From: Hymenolepis diminuta
Lineage: Eukaryota; Platyhelminthes; Cestoda; Cyclophyllidea; Hymenolepididae
NCBI GenBank assembly: GCA_900708905.1
Contig: CAADRB010000009.1
Span: 3,348,992-3,412,991, forward strand
Direction of reading: 5' to 3'
Length of the DNA: 64,000 bases
The notes under the pieces are model-generated. The model had not been told where the DNA came from. It saw only the letters and a program-made list of their open reading frames with translations, and did no database searches. The position numbers and the translations under genes were made by a program. This document shows, one piece after another, positions 24,211-37,635 of this stretch. Position 1 is the first letter of the stretch. Each line of letters begins with the position of its first letter.

Positions 24211-25716
24211 ATGATCAGATCAATCCGATTAAAAATAAGGTTTAGCAAATATACGAAAGTTTGGATTTTGGTAATCTTTACCATTTCCTTCACCGCAATT
24301 CACTCTTACCTTACACAAAAACAAATTAATATCAAAGTCGAGGAGCTATTTGCTCAAATAACTTCACCAGATCATCCATACTGTCGGTCATTTCGGGAGA
24401 AATTTCCGAGGAGTGAAAGAAAGTATGACATGGATATCGCCTTTACGATTGTTGTGCACAGAGATATTGAACAGATAGCCAGACTTCTGCGTATGATCCA
24501 TCGGAAGAATAATTACTATTGCATCCATACCGATTTAAGATCCCGATTATCATTTGAAAATGCTCTGGAAGGTTTGGCTACATGCTTCGGTCCAAATGTT
24601 GAGCTTGTACCCAAGTACAAACGCATTGCAGTTCGGTGGGGAGATGAAACAGTACTTCGTCCTCAATTTATCTGTGGTGAACAGGCCCTTCATCGACATG
24701 CTTCTTGGAAGTACCTTCTGAATATTGTCGGTCAGGAATTCCCTTTGAGGACCAATATGGAAATTGTTGCGGCTATGAAAGCTTTGAACGGTTCAAACAT
24801 GATTGAAGCTCGCGACCTTGGTTATTTCAAGGTACGAACATGGGGCAAAAGCCTACCTAATAATGTAAGTAATTTGTGATTTTTGTTTCTGTTATAATCT
24901 GCTCTTCTCTGTGGGATACTGTGATCGTCTCTTAGATTCCATAAGAAATTGTACTAGTTAGAAGTCCAATATGACAACATCCAAATAACCATCTCAAAAT
25001 AAGACGCGGGTTTTCGTTTGATAGATCCATTTATATTATTTACAACCGTAATATAAATAATTTCGTTCGAATAAAAGGGAATTAAAAGAAGTGAGAATTT
25101 GAAAGGTAGAAAATGGAGAATCTTACGCATAAGAATTATTTTGGGGAAAATATTATTTTCTTGTATGTAGCAGTTTATATTATTAAATTATATATACTAA
25201 AATTAAATTTTCGTCTAGGCTCCATGGATTAAGGGCTCAGTCTATGGAGCTTTTAGGAGAGAATTTATACAAGAGGCTGTCCTCGGTCAATCCACGCGTG
25301 CTATTCGAGATTTAATGCTCCAACCTCAAACATTCCAAAATCCAGATGAATTTTTCTTCAGTACCCTTAATTACAATCCTCATCTCCCCCTACCTGGCAG
25401 TTGTATGAACACTTCATATTTCAAAGATCCTTTTCTGGCCAAGTTTGTTATTTGGGAGGATTCTCAAATTCCCTGCCCGACAAAATACGTTCGAATGGTG
25501 TGTATTCTTGGTATCCAACATGTAGAATATTTAAAAAAGACCCCTGAATTATTTGCAAATAAGTTTTATGCGAACTATTACCCTGAAGCCTATGATATCA
25601 TGGAGAAATGGTACTTTGACAAGATTGCGAAAGAGACAATTACGGGAACCTACGACAGGGAAAGTTTCGACGTCTCTGCGTATGCAGACCTCATATGTAC
25701 TCGATACCATTATTAA
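24211..25716 (+). CDS. Beta-1,6-N-acetylglucosaminyltransferase, core-2/I-branching family (GT14)
   Basis: A predicted Golgi type II membrane enzyme that would add beta-1,6-linked GlcNAc to O-glycan or lactosamine acceptors. Exon 1 is 24211-24864 and exon 2 is 25219-25716 (stop TAA). The join (AAT|GTAAGT ... TAG|GCT) is in phase and gives 383 aa. A short cytosolic tail is followed by a membrane anchor at about residues 17-34 (VWILVIFTISF). The GT14 domain shows FTIVVHRDIEQIARLLRMIH, YYCIHTDLRSRLSFENALEG, the CFGPNVELV stretch, WGDETVLRPQFIC, a QEFPLRTNMEIV block, and in exon 2 KGSVYGAFRREFIQ, the expected PDEFFFSTLNYNP acidic motif, and a Cys-rich tail. Length is near the usual 400 aa. AATAAA follows at 25751-25756. 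The intron holds an LTR-like repeat B. A decayed paralogue lies 8 kb upstream. The product family is confident, but which branching activity it has cannot be told. Confidence 0.92.
24890..25172 (+). mobile_element. LTR-like repeat B, copy 3, inside the GCNT intron
   Basis: About 283 bp, from TGTTATAATCTGCTCTTC to TTGTATGTAGCA. The ends TGTTA and TAGCA make a near-perfect 5-base inverted terminus, as in LTRs. Flanks are GTTTC (24885-24889) and GTTTA (25173-25177), a possible 5-base target duplication with one mismatch. It fills most of the 354-nt intron. The corresponding intron of the pseudogene at 15.9-16.7 kb lacks it. Confidence 0.7.
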
Positions 25717-25759
25717 AAAGGGTTTGTATCGGTGTTTTATACATATTTTTAATAAATTT

Positions 25760-28700
25760 TTGAAATGGTCTATTAACCATCTTTTGGATTTGATTATCTT
25801 AGTTAAATGTTGTTGTATTTATGACAGAAAAGAAGCAGTATATGATGTGATCGCAATACGAGTATGTATATTGTGAAAGAGACGACGGATATCAGTCAGA
25901 GAATAGAAAGGCATCATCAAATGGAAAAAGTTTCTTTAGGGTGGAACAAATACGCTTCAGTTTTAGACATTACACAAGTTTTGAAATCCATTTTGTTTCC
26001 TGCACTGCAGTTTATTAGTATGTATTTACTTTAACTGGTAATATGTCCTCTTTATCGCAGGTGTTAGGACCCTCTGAAAAGTCGTAAATGAACCTCTGAC
26101 AATGTCTCACTCAAAATGTGAATGGGCGAGATGTTGAAATGAAAGTAATTTTTACTGCTACTAACAGGTGTAAACGACCGCTTCTAAAAAACTGAATTTA
26201 TTTCTAATTTAATCTGCTGATGGCAAAACATTCTATTGATATTAATGAGTTAATGTTGGCCAAAAAATAAAGCCCAAGGCCACAAATGATGTTTAGCATA
26301 GAGACCATCAATTCCTGCGGGTGGTCATTAAGTCGCTCCTCCTCCTTTTTCAGTATGAGGACGCACGCCGCTCCTTTCAACTTGACAGTTAGTCGGGACA
26401 GGAATAGTTATTATTTTAGCGGCGTTTTAAGCCTCAAACATAAACATCATGAAGACAGCTTTCATCCATGTTAAAAGTCCCTGCTTGGTTAAGAGTCTCG
26501 TGGATTAACAGCACTTCTTTGTTTTCTCCCCGGATCTGAATACCTGTGTTCCGGTAATATCTGGCAGGCACCTAGATTATATCGACAGAGAAAATTACTT
26601 ACAATAAAGGTAAAGATTCCTATCTTGCACAAATTATTCATCTGAAAATCTGTAAAGTGTCCGACTTTATGCATATAACTAACGAGAGGTAGTTTAGGAG
26701 CCACAAAAACTGACCTGATGATTAGATAAAGGAAATATGATTGTTTGAAATAATGCTTGACAATGGTGGGAAATGAGGATTTAAACCGTCTCACTTTATA
26801 TGCCTGATTTTAATCAAATCCAAAAAATATATAGGAAAATGTAGCGAATCAATCAGCTTAGAGATGTCGACACTACGAACGCTAATGGTATTGAGTTTGA
26901 CTAACTGGCGCTTGCACAGATTCTTCTGTATAGATTGCAGGTGGTTTTGATAAATAAAATTGGTTTTCATCGTATCAACACCAAACGAATTTTCGGCCGT
27001 CTTATATTACATTAAGAGGCGGCGTACTCCAGTTCAGAGGTCTCATCCTTCATTTTATTAATTCACTTGGAGAGAGTCAGATAAATGGAAAAAACACCAG
27101 AGCACAACTACCAGATAAATCGGTTAAGCATTGTGGTAAAATGAATGTCAGTTTTTCCCATGTGAAGATTTGAAAATTCCCTAATGGCCTTGAAGAATTA
27201 AGTATTCTTGTCAAACAATATCGTTATTTTCCAAAAATTTTTTCTTGCTGCATACAGCCCTTTCTACTACTTACTAGTGTATTCATTTTGTTCTGCTAAC
27301 TGAAAGCCTGGAATGGTTCAAGTTCTGTCATAGAGCGGCTTAACTACAGGTCTCATTATGGCCAAGTGAGAATGCTGATGGGGGACTGAATACGTCTGCT
27401 GAGAAGGTGAAATAGTTGGACTGTGCTTTTGGGACTTTTGTTTAGAACTAACCTTGATTTAATTCAGAAAACAAGTTCCATGAAATGGAGAGAATCGTAG
27501 GGGAGCGGGGTGTGGTTGGCCGTTAGAGAAGTTGCCTTCAGTTTAATGAACAGACCATTCTTAAGACCTTCAATACAGTCACAATTTCCGTGATTAGGTG
27601 AGCTTCCCTTCATTTATTTGCAACCAAAAGCGAATCCAATGAAATCTTTTTAATTTAATCCAGTTGGAGGAAGTTCAAGGATGCAACTATAACAATACTA
27701 ACCAGTTCACTCCTGACGAAGTCAGAAATCATGTAATAGCGTACTATTGAATAAAACCTAATAAAGCACACAGCTTAATCACATATGCTAAAACGAATAT
27801 CACTTGTTACAACTATGAGAAATCCAAATAATTTTTATTTGTTGCGCAAATCCCTTCATCGAGCAGCAAGATTCTAAAAGTACACATCTTTTCATATCTA
27901 TAGTCGCAAATTAATTCAGACAGACAACCACCAAAGTTGTAATTTACTACACCTTTATAGCTAAACAGCGGCTAGCAAGGCACCGACTCATTTGAAAGTC
28001 TCCATAATTACCAGTTAATGTAAAAGAAAGGCTAATCGAGATCTTTGTAGAGCCAAACCTCTATTACGGTCTTTTCAAAATAGTATCAAGGGTGCCCGAC
28101 AGCAAAAAGTTAAAGGTTTTCTTAAAACTGTTCTCGAAAAGCTATATCGGCTGATTTCACTGAGAAATCCCGCAGCTAATTTTCAACAAAGAAGACTATG
28201 CTATGAAAAGTCTTCCCACTTCTCTTATCCTAAAGCCTCCTTCGAGTCATTGTTTTCCAAGGTGAACAAATAAGAAAGGATACACAAAGTCATTGCTAAA
28301 TTAAATCGATCAGGACAACAAGGGAGTCTGGTTTGACAGCTAAAACAGCCAACAATGCCAATTTCTGCCTCTACTAGCGTAAACCTGTACCTTAAAATAA
28401 TTCGAGCAGAAATTGTGAGGGGCGAATGCTTGTGGAGAAGAAATCTTCGCTCTTACACTATCGACAGGATTACTGTTCCTTGGGCACAACGATCAACGAG
28501 GACTTCCAGATTGTTTTAAATCTTATAAAAGACAAGGGTGACTGAAATACCATATATCAGATTGTTATCCTTAATTTAACGTGAAAACTAGTGCGAGCCT
28601 CTTCAAAAAAGGTTGTCTGAAAAAGCGTCAACATATCGTCTTATTGCTGAGAAGAAAAGAATTAACTATTACGAATCGCAAGAACCAAATTTTCCTATCC

Positions 28701-31700
28701 TTTCCCAAAAATGTTTCAGCTCTGCTGTAGATGTGCATTCACTTGTCCCAATGGCATACTGTATACTACTGTTATTGATGAAAGGACATGTACATTAGTA
28801 GTAGTATTATCAACATGATTACCAGACGGATTTTATTTAGATCTGGAGATCATTTTTTCCACCCGATGCAAGTCAAATGATTTCATAGCAGACTGCATGA
28901 TTAGATAATTTAATTAATTAACGCATCCGATTGGTTAACATTTCTCCTTTAAAATGCTCTCATTATTCTGCGATAGTCTATTTGTTCTATCAACTTCTCA
29001 CATATTGGGACCTCAATAAATGATGGCATCAAGTAAAATCTATCTCAGGGTCAACGGATATGGATATTTGGAAATATCCAAGTGTGTTATGATATTTACA
29101 GATACAGCAAGATACCTCATAAACTGTTGCGAAGAGACTTAACGAAAGCTCACTGAGCAAACGTAATGTGTTGCTTTTTTTCAATATCATATCTTAACGT
29201 TTTTATATCAAAAGTGAAATATACTTTTTTCAAGCGAATGTCTTGGGAAAATGTATCAGGATTGTTTGGAGTCGCGTTAGCAGTTCGAGTAGATGATGGA
29301 AAGGTAATTCTCCTACACGGTCCTCTGTAGGGCATGAGTCTCTTGATTGTCAATGTACATGCTTTATTATTTTTTTATTATTTATTCAGCCTTACTTTAT
29401 CGTAAGTGAGTTGAGGATCGTAATAAAAATAACAGAAATTAGAAGATAAGTTCATTATTTACTAAGCAATTTAGGTATTTAATGTGAAGTAACACTTTCT
29501 CGTATTTAGGACAGCCAGTCCAGTTAGTTAACTTTTTTCCGGCAAGTAGATAATAAACTTGGACTCCAGATATATTATATCGGGCGAAGATAGTCGCTTC
29601 TTATAACCTTTCAATCCATTTTGTTTCAACGGTTGAGAAGGCGGTTTTAACTTAGCAGAGATGAGCGAAAACACTTTTAAAATTTAGAACATGATTGGGC
29701 GGTTAATAAAAACAGACCTTCGGGCTGGCTGGAGAGATTATAGGGAAAAATTTCTCTTGTCCATCTTGGCGACCACCAAACAGTCGACTTGGACTTAACT
29801 TTCATTCCACTGTGATAAGTTATGTACAATTTTTTCCTCCGCTAAAACCTTATTTCTTTTACCTGGATGTGTTTGACTTCCCCTTTCGTTAGACCTATCC
29901 CATTTGACAATTCAGACGGCTGTAATAAACGTAATATGCTAAAATATACTCTATCCTAAACGTGTCCTCTCTGAGGTCTTGTGCTTAGTCCACAAAATGT
30001 TAAAATGTCTCCACGACGGGATTGACAACTATTACTTACTACCCCCATGCTGATGTTGTAGTCTACAAACGCTTTACCGTAAATTGCAACCTGCCAGGTC
30101 TAGAAATAGCATTAAACAACAATTTCGGCCTGGCTAACTTTGACAGGGTCGATGTGCCTGAAGACAGCTGTACCCGATTGCCATTCATTTCCAATTTTAA
30201 TTGAATATTGTTTCAACTTCACCAAATTAAAACGAGTGCATATATTACTAATTTGCATAGTCTAGCTTCAGGAAATTCGTGCGACAGGAGTGTGGTAAAT
30301 TTAACATAATGATCCCAAATTCTAAGGGGTAAGTAAAAATATCAAGAAGTCCATTTATTTAATGATCGTATCGGTGATGCGAATTGTTGGACAGCATGAT
30401 GCTTAGCTTTCGGATTCAAATATCCCGAAGGGACAGGTCTGCGAGACTTTATAATTGACATTTTTTCTATTTTAAACTTTAACTCGCATTTTTTATTCTG
30501 AAGGTCATGTTTCAGGAAAAATTTACTCTTAATTCGTAGAGCAATTTTGTATTTGAAATTATTAATATGAAGACTCAAATCAAGGAGTAAAGAGAATCAG
30601 AAGAACCGTTACATTGTCAGTTTCTTCTGTACAGACCTGCATGCGACAAGAAGAATTTAAGGCTGTGTTCCACTAGCAGTTAATATTACTCGATTTATGT
30701 AAGTTCATTTTCTTCTCTCTTTACTTTCCTCTATTTCCAAATGGAAGTGGCCTGAAAATTTTATTATCTTCCGCTGAGGTGGTCATGAATGGTCTGTAAT
30801 CTTTAACTATCGAGTATGGCGTTACTGTTAAGTTGCAGTAACCCCTATCATTAGAAGTTGGCAACTAATAAATTGTCCATGTGACCAGCCATGACAGGTG
30901 AACATGTAACATTTGCACCTACCTCCTCAAAGTGCATGCATTTGTTAAAATGAATGTGAGCAATGTGATGATAGCGCGCATTTTTTAGCAATGAGGTGCC
31001 CTTGCAGCATTTGTCAAACGCAGTCAGTGAAGTAACGCTGGATCCTAAGTCTTGCCATTGTTTCTCTAATTATTATTCTGTTTTGGCAGATGTAAATATA
31101 TTGCGAAAACGATTAGAGCTTTCTTCCACTGACTGAAAATCCACTGTAGTAGTTCTTAAATCCTATCTTAGGATAACTAATACTTAACCACGAACGCTTA
31201 CGTATCCCAAATGAAAAGTTAGAAAGAAGAGGTCTGGTAAGGTAGCAAAATATTGGGACTGGGTTGGAGGAAGGAGAGGAGAGGAATTTTTAACACTATT
31301 GAGTCTTAAATGTTAATGTTTTGGAAGGTGTTTGGCCATCAGAGAGGTCACTGTTAAGTGTAAGATGACATCTAAATCACATACGTACAAACGATTAAAT
31401 CATGTTAATCGGAGGTTAAATTTCAAGCCGACATCTAATCTGCATACTTAAATAATAGCAGAGGAGAACTAAACTCATCCAAAATGCAAATGATTTCTAA
31501 AGGACAGTCAGTGGTTTTATATAACGGAAAGAAGGTAAGTACTTACTTTCAATTCGGTAAATTAAATTGCTTCCTTTAGAGAAGCTACTTCAGAAGAAGT
31601 AACCTTTGAATCACCAATAACGGGCAATATTCTCGGTGAGTAAATTAACCAAGTGTTAATTTGACCTTTAAAGATTAATTCGATGCCATACTTATAATGA

Positions 31701-33360
31701 TTAGAGCAAATGATCTATTGAGTTCTTCGTTCGTGTAAAACAGCGACTCAACAAATAGATCAGCGTTACTTAATAGAACGATCACACAAACGTGTAATAA
31801 CTTTTCAAATGCCGGTCAAATATTCATCGCAGTCTCATCAAATACTGCAAACACTAGCAGAAAAAGTGACGGTCTAATATCAAATCGAATTGAGACCCAT
31901 GCGAAGTTATTTATGAATTTCATTGAATTTGCTCTTCAATATGATTAACCTACTATTGTCTTTTAAACAGGATAATGGCTAGGTATCTTGATCCCAAAGA
32001 TACGTTGCTAGCTATCATCTTCTAGCTACTGCTAATCCCTACTATAGGGTGAAGATAGTGATATTACTGGATAGAGGTAGGAAACCCAAGGGAACTATTG
32101 GAAGCCTGGGCGTAGTCTGTATATGAGTTTGCTGGGTGTGTTGAGATTTTGCTTGATCGTGGATGTGGTTTGAGTATAACGTTGAATATATAGGAAGAAA
32201 CGCGAGGGAAATAAACTTTTAAGCAGAGTGGAAATAGGAAGAAATGACACAAATACGTCCGGGTTGTCTATCGAATCACTTGTAATTGGTACAGTAAAAA
32301 AATAATGTCACGATTGGGGATACCATTTTCCTCTTTGGCGTTTGTGTCACTGTTATCTTTATTGGAATTCGGTAATTGAGGTCTTTAAATCAGTGAATGC
32401 TCTATGCTTTCCCTTCGATAGTGTAAAAGCTTTGCCTCATTCTCTGCAAATATTCATATACAATTGATAGCCTTATATTTCACCAATCATGTCGGATTTC
32501 CCATAGGGACGGGAATTGACTTTGTCGGTATTTTAGCTGTGATATATCACTCACATCTAAGACTTCCACGGAGACCTTAGTCATGACTTAGAGTAGCTCT
32601 AACCTGATCATAAATGAGGCTAGATATCCCCTTCTGAAAATAATGATCTCAAAGATAAAAGGTAACAACAGCATTTCCAGAGTGAGAAGGCCAAGATCAA
32701 TTTCAAGAATATCTCGATTAGCCTTGAATTTAGCAAATATGATTTGATATTCTAAAAAAGCTTAATATAATTTTCCTTGAGAAACCAGAGGATGTAGACT
32801 TTTAGATCAAAAGACTGTTACAGTATGCGCATCCTTAATTGACACAACTGTTATTATCCTTTTGTCACTAATTTAATACCTAAATTGTAAGAGATTCTTT
32901 CTCAACCCGTAGACTGCAGGAATACAGACAGTGCATTGATAATTGCAAAATAACTTCGAAGAACCTTAAACAAAAAGGAATATCAAAAGGATTTCAGCAG
33001 CGAATGCATTCGCCACCTCATTATTGATGGTTCGAATAAGAGAAGGTCTTGTGGCTATTCAAGCGGAATTTTTAGACAATCAAATCATCTCTATAAATGC
33101 ACCGACACAGTTGTTTATCCGAAACTTATGGTCCTTCATTCACCTGAGGTTTGTGGCGTTGTTTTTTTCAATAAATTTTAAATGGTCAGAAATCAAATCC
33201 TATGTAATGCTGCATCATTTCATTTATATAAGATGATAAATAGTTGATAATACTTTTATGAGAAATGTAGTCCAGTCTCATATCCAAAGAGAATGTAGAG
33301 TAGCGGAACTACTTTAAGAATCCAACCACGTTAGGCTAAAGTTGTACCATTACAAATCAA
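25760..33360. other. Long intergenic region without recognised genes
   Basis: I read all frames for conserved motifs and found none I can support. Open frames here are short, of AT-driven composition, and without paired splice sites. A weak repeat F copy lies at 29585-29690. The rest is unassigned. Confidence 0.35.
29585..29700 (+). repeat. Short diverged repeat F, copy 2
   Basis: AGTCGCTTC, CAACGGTTGAGAAGGC, GAGATGA and TTTTAAAATTTAG occur in the order seen at 6120-6260. Weak evidence. Confidence 0.4.
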
Positions 33361-33364
33361 ATGA

Positions 33365-33585
33365 TTTCCTTAAAGATAGTAGAATACAACAAAAGTAGAA
33401 TGTAGAGTTTCCTCGGCCAAGGGGTACTGAACAAACCACGATGAGGATTCAAGAGAGTAAGAGAGAGAGGAGATGGGAGGGAAGTGTAAGAGTTGGTAAA
33501 AGGGAGAATCGACGAAAAACCGGTGTATTGTCATAAGGAATGTGAGTAAAAGATAATTTTGGAAAATGTACAGTGTCATCCTTCA
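33365..33585 (-). repeat. Solo LTR family A, copy 4 (old, truncated)
   Basis: A diverged fragment in reverse orientation. It shares CCACGATGAGGATT, the GAGAGAG tract, CGACGAAAAACCG, GAATGTGAGTAAAA and the terminal block ending CATCCTTCA with copies 1-3. The TATA-proximal part and one end are lost or too diverged to place. It shows that the family has been in this genome for some time, alongside the nearly identical young copies at 14 and 49 kb. Confidence 0.65.
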
Positions 33586-34374
33586 GGTAACCTACACCAT
33601 CACACGTCTTATCAACTGTAGATGGGGCGTGAATTTAATACCCTGAACAAAAGGCATCAGTTTTACAGGCTTGGGTCATGTCTGTCAGTAGGTTGACATT
33701 GTAAGTAGCGTGATCTGAATATATCTCTATTAAGGCACCCAAGTAGGTGAGGGAAGTTAATAGGAAGAGAAATAAATTCCTTACAATGTATGAAAGATGA
33801 AAATAAGGACCAAAAAGCATTAAGATTAAAATAATGAGACCGGGAAGCGAAGGCAACCGATGACTATGTAGTCCGATCAAGCCAATTGCCATACTAAGCC
33901 CCCACTTTCGTTTCCCCGTTGGTCTACTTTGTGTGCAAGTGTGTGATTCACTTTGGTCTTAAAAGGTTGGGGATTATAAGTTCCCTGCACGTCTAGCCTA
34001 ACTGACACTTCAATGAGTGGTGAGTCTTAATGATCGTCTACTTTTCAATGCACGATAGGGAAAACTGACATTGATGTGTGCTATATTGTCTTAGGTAGCT
34101 GGCAGATATTCATTTTAATCGCTATCGTAAAAGAAACTATTATTTAATTTCTACTTGCATAGCCCCGGGGATTGCACCTTGTTAGACTGTGCAGGGGGAA
34201 CAATTGGTCAGATCTTCAATCTCCATAGGGTTGAATAGGCTCACAATATGTTCCAAGAACTTCGACTTCTACTCATCACTCACTTGTATTCTTACCATCT
34301 CGGAATAAGTGCATAAGCCTTAGGTACTGATTTTATTACTAAAAGGTTTATTTCATCTGCTTTCCCATTCTTTA

Positions 34375-34740
34375 GAGTGTTATGACAGTCTTCGCAAGGT
34401 TAGCGAATTGGGACAAACTCGTACTCGTATTGGCTCCACCCCTATACTGGCAATGGTTGAATAACTACGTCGGATTCTTTGAATTATCGTCAAATAGTCA
34501 TGTTCACCCTCTCTCTATTGAGAAAGTCTTTTAAGATCCGAGCTGCAGATCTGATCAAATTTTCGAAGAATTTAATGAACCTGATGAAAGCGTTAACCCT
34601 TTTTGGCAATTGAGGTGCAAAGGTGATGAGTTCACAGTATGGACTATTTTGCTTTCTCTTTTAAAACTCAAGAATTGGATGTTAGCCTTGCAGTCCATTA
34701 CCGGCTTGATAAAATATAGGATTACATGCAAATCAATCTA
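34375..34740 (+). pseudogene. Possible degenerate exon, unrecognised
   Basis: A strong acceptor-like run, CCCATTCTTTAG, ends at 34374. It is followed by one reading frame that stays open for about 120 codons except for a single TAA at 34532-34534. The second half has a protein-like composition (for example FEEFNEPDESVNPFWQLRC). No family is recognised, and a chance frame is possible. Confidence 0.25.
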
Positions 34741-36374
34741 GTCCGAGTTTGTTTTCGAACAGAAGTATTGGGTACAATAATTTACCAAAAAGTATTTCTG
34801 TAGATGTTATCGCCGCCTACACCCCATTCCAGTTCTATTTGACCTCACTTTGACGACTTTCAAAAACTGAGGATGAGTTGATAAGAAAATTTGACTCGAT
34901 GTGTAATTTCTCCTTGTGTTTGCATAATAAACGTATAGAAGGTTAGAAGACTTCCAAAATACAAGACTAATATCAACTTAGGTGAACGAGGGTGGTAAAA
35001 TAAAGGTCATTATTCGGCAACATACTTACTCATGATCGTCAGATTGCAATATGTCAGGAAAAGGCTTTATTCGAAAAGAGTTATGCAAAGGAAGCATAAA
35101 AGTTTGGGCAATCAATGGGGAATAAAAAGTGTGCATCACTGGGGCATCACTAGGACCCAAATATTACTAATTAATTTAATTTTAGATAGGAGATCCGACA
35201 CATATTCAGATATATGACTGCATTTTTTTTAACCAGGACAAAAGTGATGAAATGACGGCCCGTCAAAAAAAAATATGTAATTGATTGCTATCGCGACTCA
35301 AAAATGAAACCTCTATAGATTGTGTCCATGTGAGGGAGCACATACTAATCGCATGCAACTCCTGAGATTAGGTGAGCATTTAAAATGTGATATTATACTG
35401 TCAAGGCCAATGAAATTAAGTATTTATTAAACTTCTTATGATTATTCAAGGAAACTAAATCTTAACCGGCTTTGAAAGTAGAGCTGAACAACGCTAGTGA
35501 GGAGAGAGACTATATCTTACGAGAATCCGCCTTCCAAAATATCACAGCCTGGAGGGTAAGGGTCAGTAAATGTGTTGGATTTATTTTCCCTTCTATAATT
35601 TAACAAAAATGTTCCCGTAGAAATGTGAGAATGCTGGAGAAAAGGATTTCCTGTTAAATATGGAAACGTCTTAAAGATAAACATACAAAAGATACTTGCG
35701 TGAGGTCAGGGGATTGGATTTAAGCTTTCGACTGTCTGTGCATATGTTGTTCAATCTACGGTTTAACGTATTTGTCAAAATTATTGATTCATTGCGCTTT
35801 TCTTCAGCAAGAGACATTGTCATAGTGTGGCGATTTGGACTAGTTACACGAATAAATAAATTGCATTATGATAATTTAAGCAGTTCAGGTCCGGATAAGA
35901 CACAAAAATATCGTATCGTATATATCGTCGTTACACTGTTTACTCTCAAATAATTAATCAGAAATATATTTGATTTGTGATTATTTATTTTTAAACAATT
36001 ATGAAAGAAAGTTCATTTAAGAAATTACAATTTTGTTTGGGTTAGGGGTAGGTTAAAACTGATTTCCATGTAACTATCTAGAAAATCTTTTTTAACTGAT
36101 TTGGTGGTGGAAACCATCAAGCTGCTGATTTCACTTAATGCGAAAGTTTTGAAGCGGCTCACCGTTTGGACCTATTCGTTCTCCGTTTTCATTGCTCGTA
36201 CGTTTTTAATTTCAAATAGCGTGTCCCTTTAACCCCTTCATGCATCTTTAGTCAATATTCCAAGCCCATTAAAGAAGATTTAATGAAATTTGACTTGGGC
36301 AGGAGAAAAATATCACGAAACTGTTCTGGTGGGACAGTTTCTTCTTACAGTCCTTCAGGTTGACCGGTAATAGT

Positions 36375-36460
36375 CAGCGTATTAAACCACACCAGTTACC
36401 ATAGACGTTATGAACTCTTACTTGGAAGATGTGCACGCTGACCACTACGCCAGTGGTGAA
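36375..36460 (-). other. tRNA-like fragment (A box)
   Basis: On the minus strand TGGCGTAGTGGTCAGCGTGC (36452-36433) fits the pol III A box and D-arm of a tRNA, and TCTTCCAAG follows at anticodon-loop distance (TCC would read Gly). No B box or closing acceptor stem is convincing, so this is a tRNA-derived fragment or SINE head, not a functional tRNA. Confidence 0.35.
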
Positions 36461-37548
36461 CATGTACCTTCAGTGACTTCATGCATCTTCAACACTTAAA
36501 CACACGTGATGAGATGAGTTATTAGATTGTGTATTTTTTCTCTTTTTGAAGAAACTTATAATGGACTATCCATGTATTTTAGCCTTTTAATCTTCCTTTA
36601 TGAGATATTGTTTTTGTACAGGATTGAAAATGTTACTATTTCCAGTGAAATTCCCTTTCTCCCGCAGTGCCATCAGTCAAGCAATTCGAAGTGGTCAAAT
36701 GATGTAAGTAAAGTGTATCATTTTCGTCTCTTTGTCTCAATGCTTCTCGCGTCTTCTCCATTTTGATTCTTGCGACGACATCGCTCCAGCTTTTGATAAT
36801 ATGTGAGTTATATAACTTGCGTCATGAGCAAGAATTCAACACAATTTTTAGGGTGAAATTCGACGACCTCTGGAAACCGCCTTTCTACCTTCCATACTAA
36901 AACTATGTATTCGCAGAGTACTGGGATATGCAGCTTACCCGAATAAAACATCAAATGCTTTCAGATTAGAACATTTAGAGGAAAACCCTATGGTTCATTA
37001 ATGAGTAGATTAGTTTATTCTTTGAGCAACATTTTGGCATTAATATTTTGCACATTTTAACAAACACATTTTATAAACTTAGGACTTTGCCTTCATAGTC
37101 TAAAGTTTTCATAAAAACAACTTATTCCAGACCTTATTTTTGCTTTAATGAAATCAAAAATAAGGCTTATTTTGAGTTTAAATGTATTTAACTATTCAGT
37201 TTACATTTTAAAATTCTACAATTGCAGAATGCTACTATGCATAACCAAGTGGTTTTTTGGGTATACCTACAAGAGCATTGCTAAAATAATAAATAATCGG
37301 ATAATAACTTGTGAGGCGCCAATGGAGTGATGATAATAATAAAACAAATGCCAATGGAAGATATGTAAACATATTAGGTAAAAGAATTTCGACACGTGTA
37401 GCTATAGACAAGACAAGTTAATATGAAAGGACTTAAAGTCAGTAATGTGTTAGAAAGAGTGAAATATGGATTAAGAAATATAAACGGTAGAAAGGATGAG
37501 AGGAAGCAACCAATTCGCCTTGATAACCACAATCCTCCTTCATGTTTC

Positions 37549-37635
37549 AGCGAAGGACAGGATGATGAGTGTACCTGGAAATGTTGTCTTCCAAGTGGTT
37601 CACTCTGCGTTGGACAATACTACTATGACTGTTAG
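37549..37635 (+). CDS. Candidate terminal exon of a small cysteine-rich protein
   Basis: A clean acceptor, CCTTCATGTTTCAG, ends at 37550-37551, followed by an open frame to TAG at 37633-37635 that reads EGQDDECTWKCCLPSGSLC, then a short tail ending YYYDC. Cys spacing is C-x3-CC-x6-C-x7-C, with one more Cys if the upstream frame is used. This is a spacing found in many small secreted disulfide-rich proteins. No signal-peptide exon was found upstream, and no known family is claimed. Confidence 0.3.
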   Translation, partial: SEGQDDECTWKCCLPSGSLCVGQYYYDC

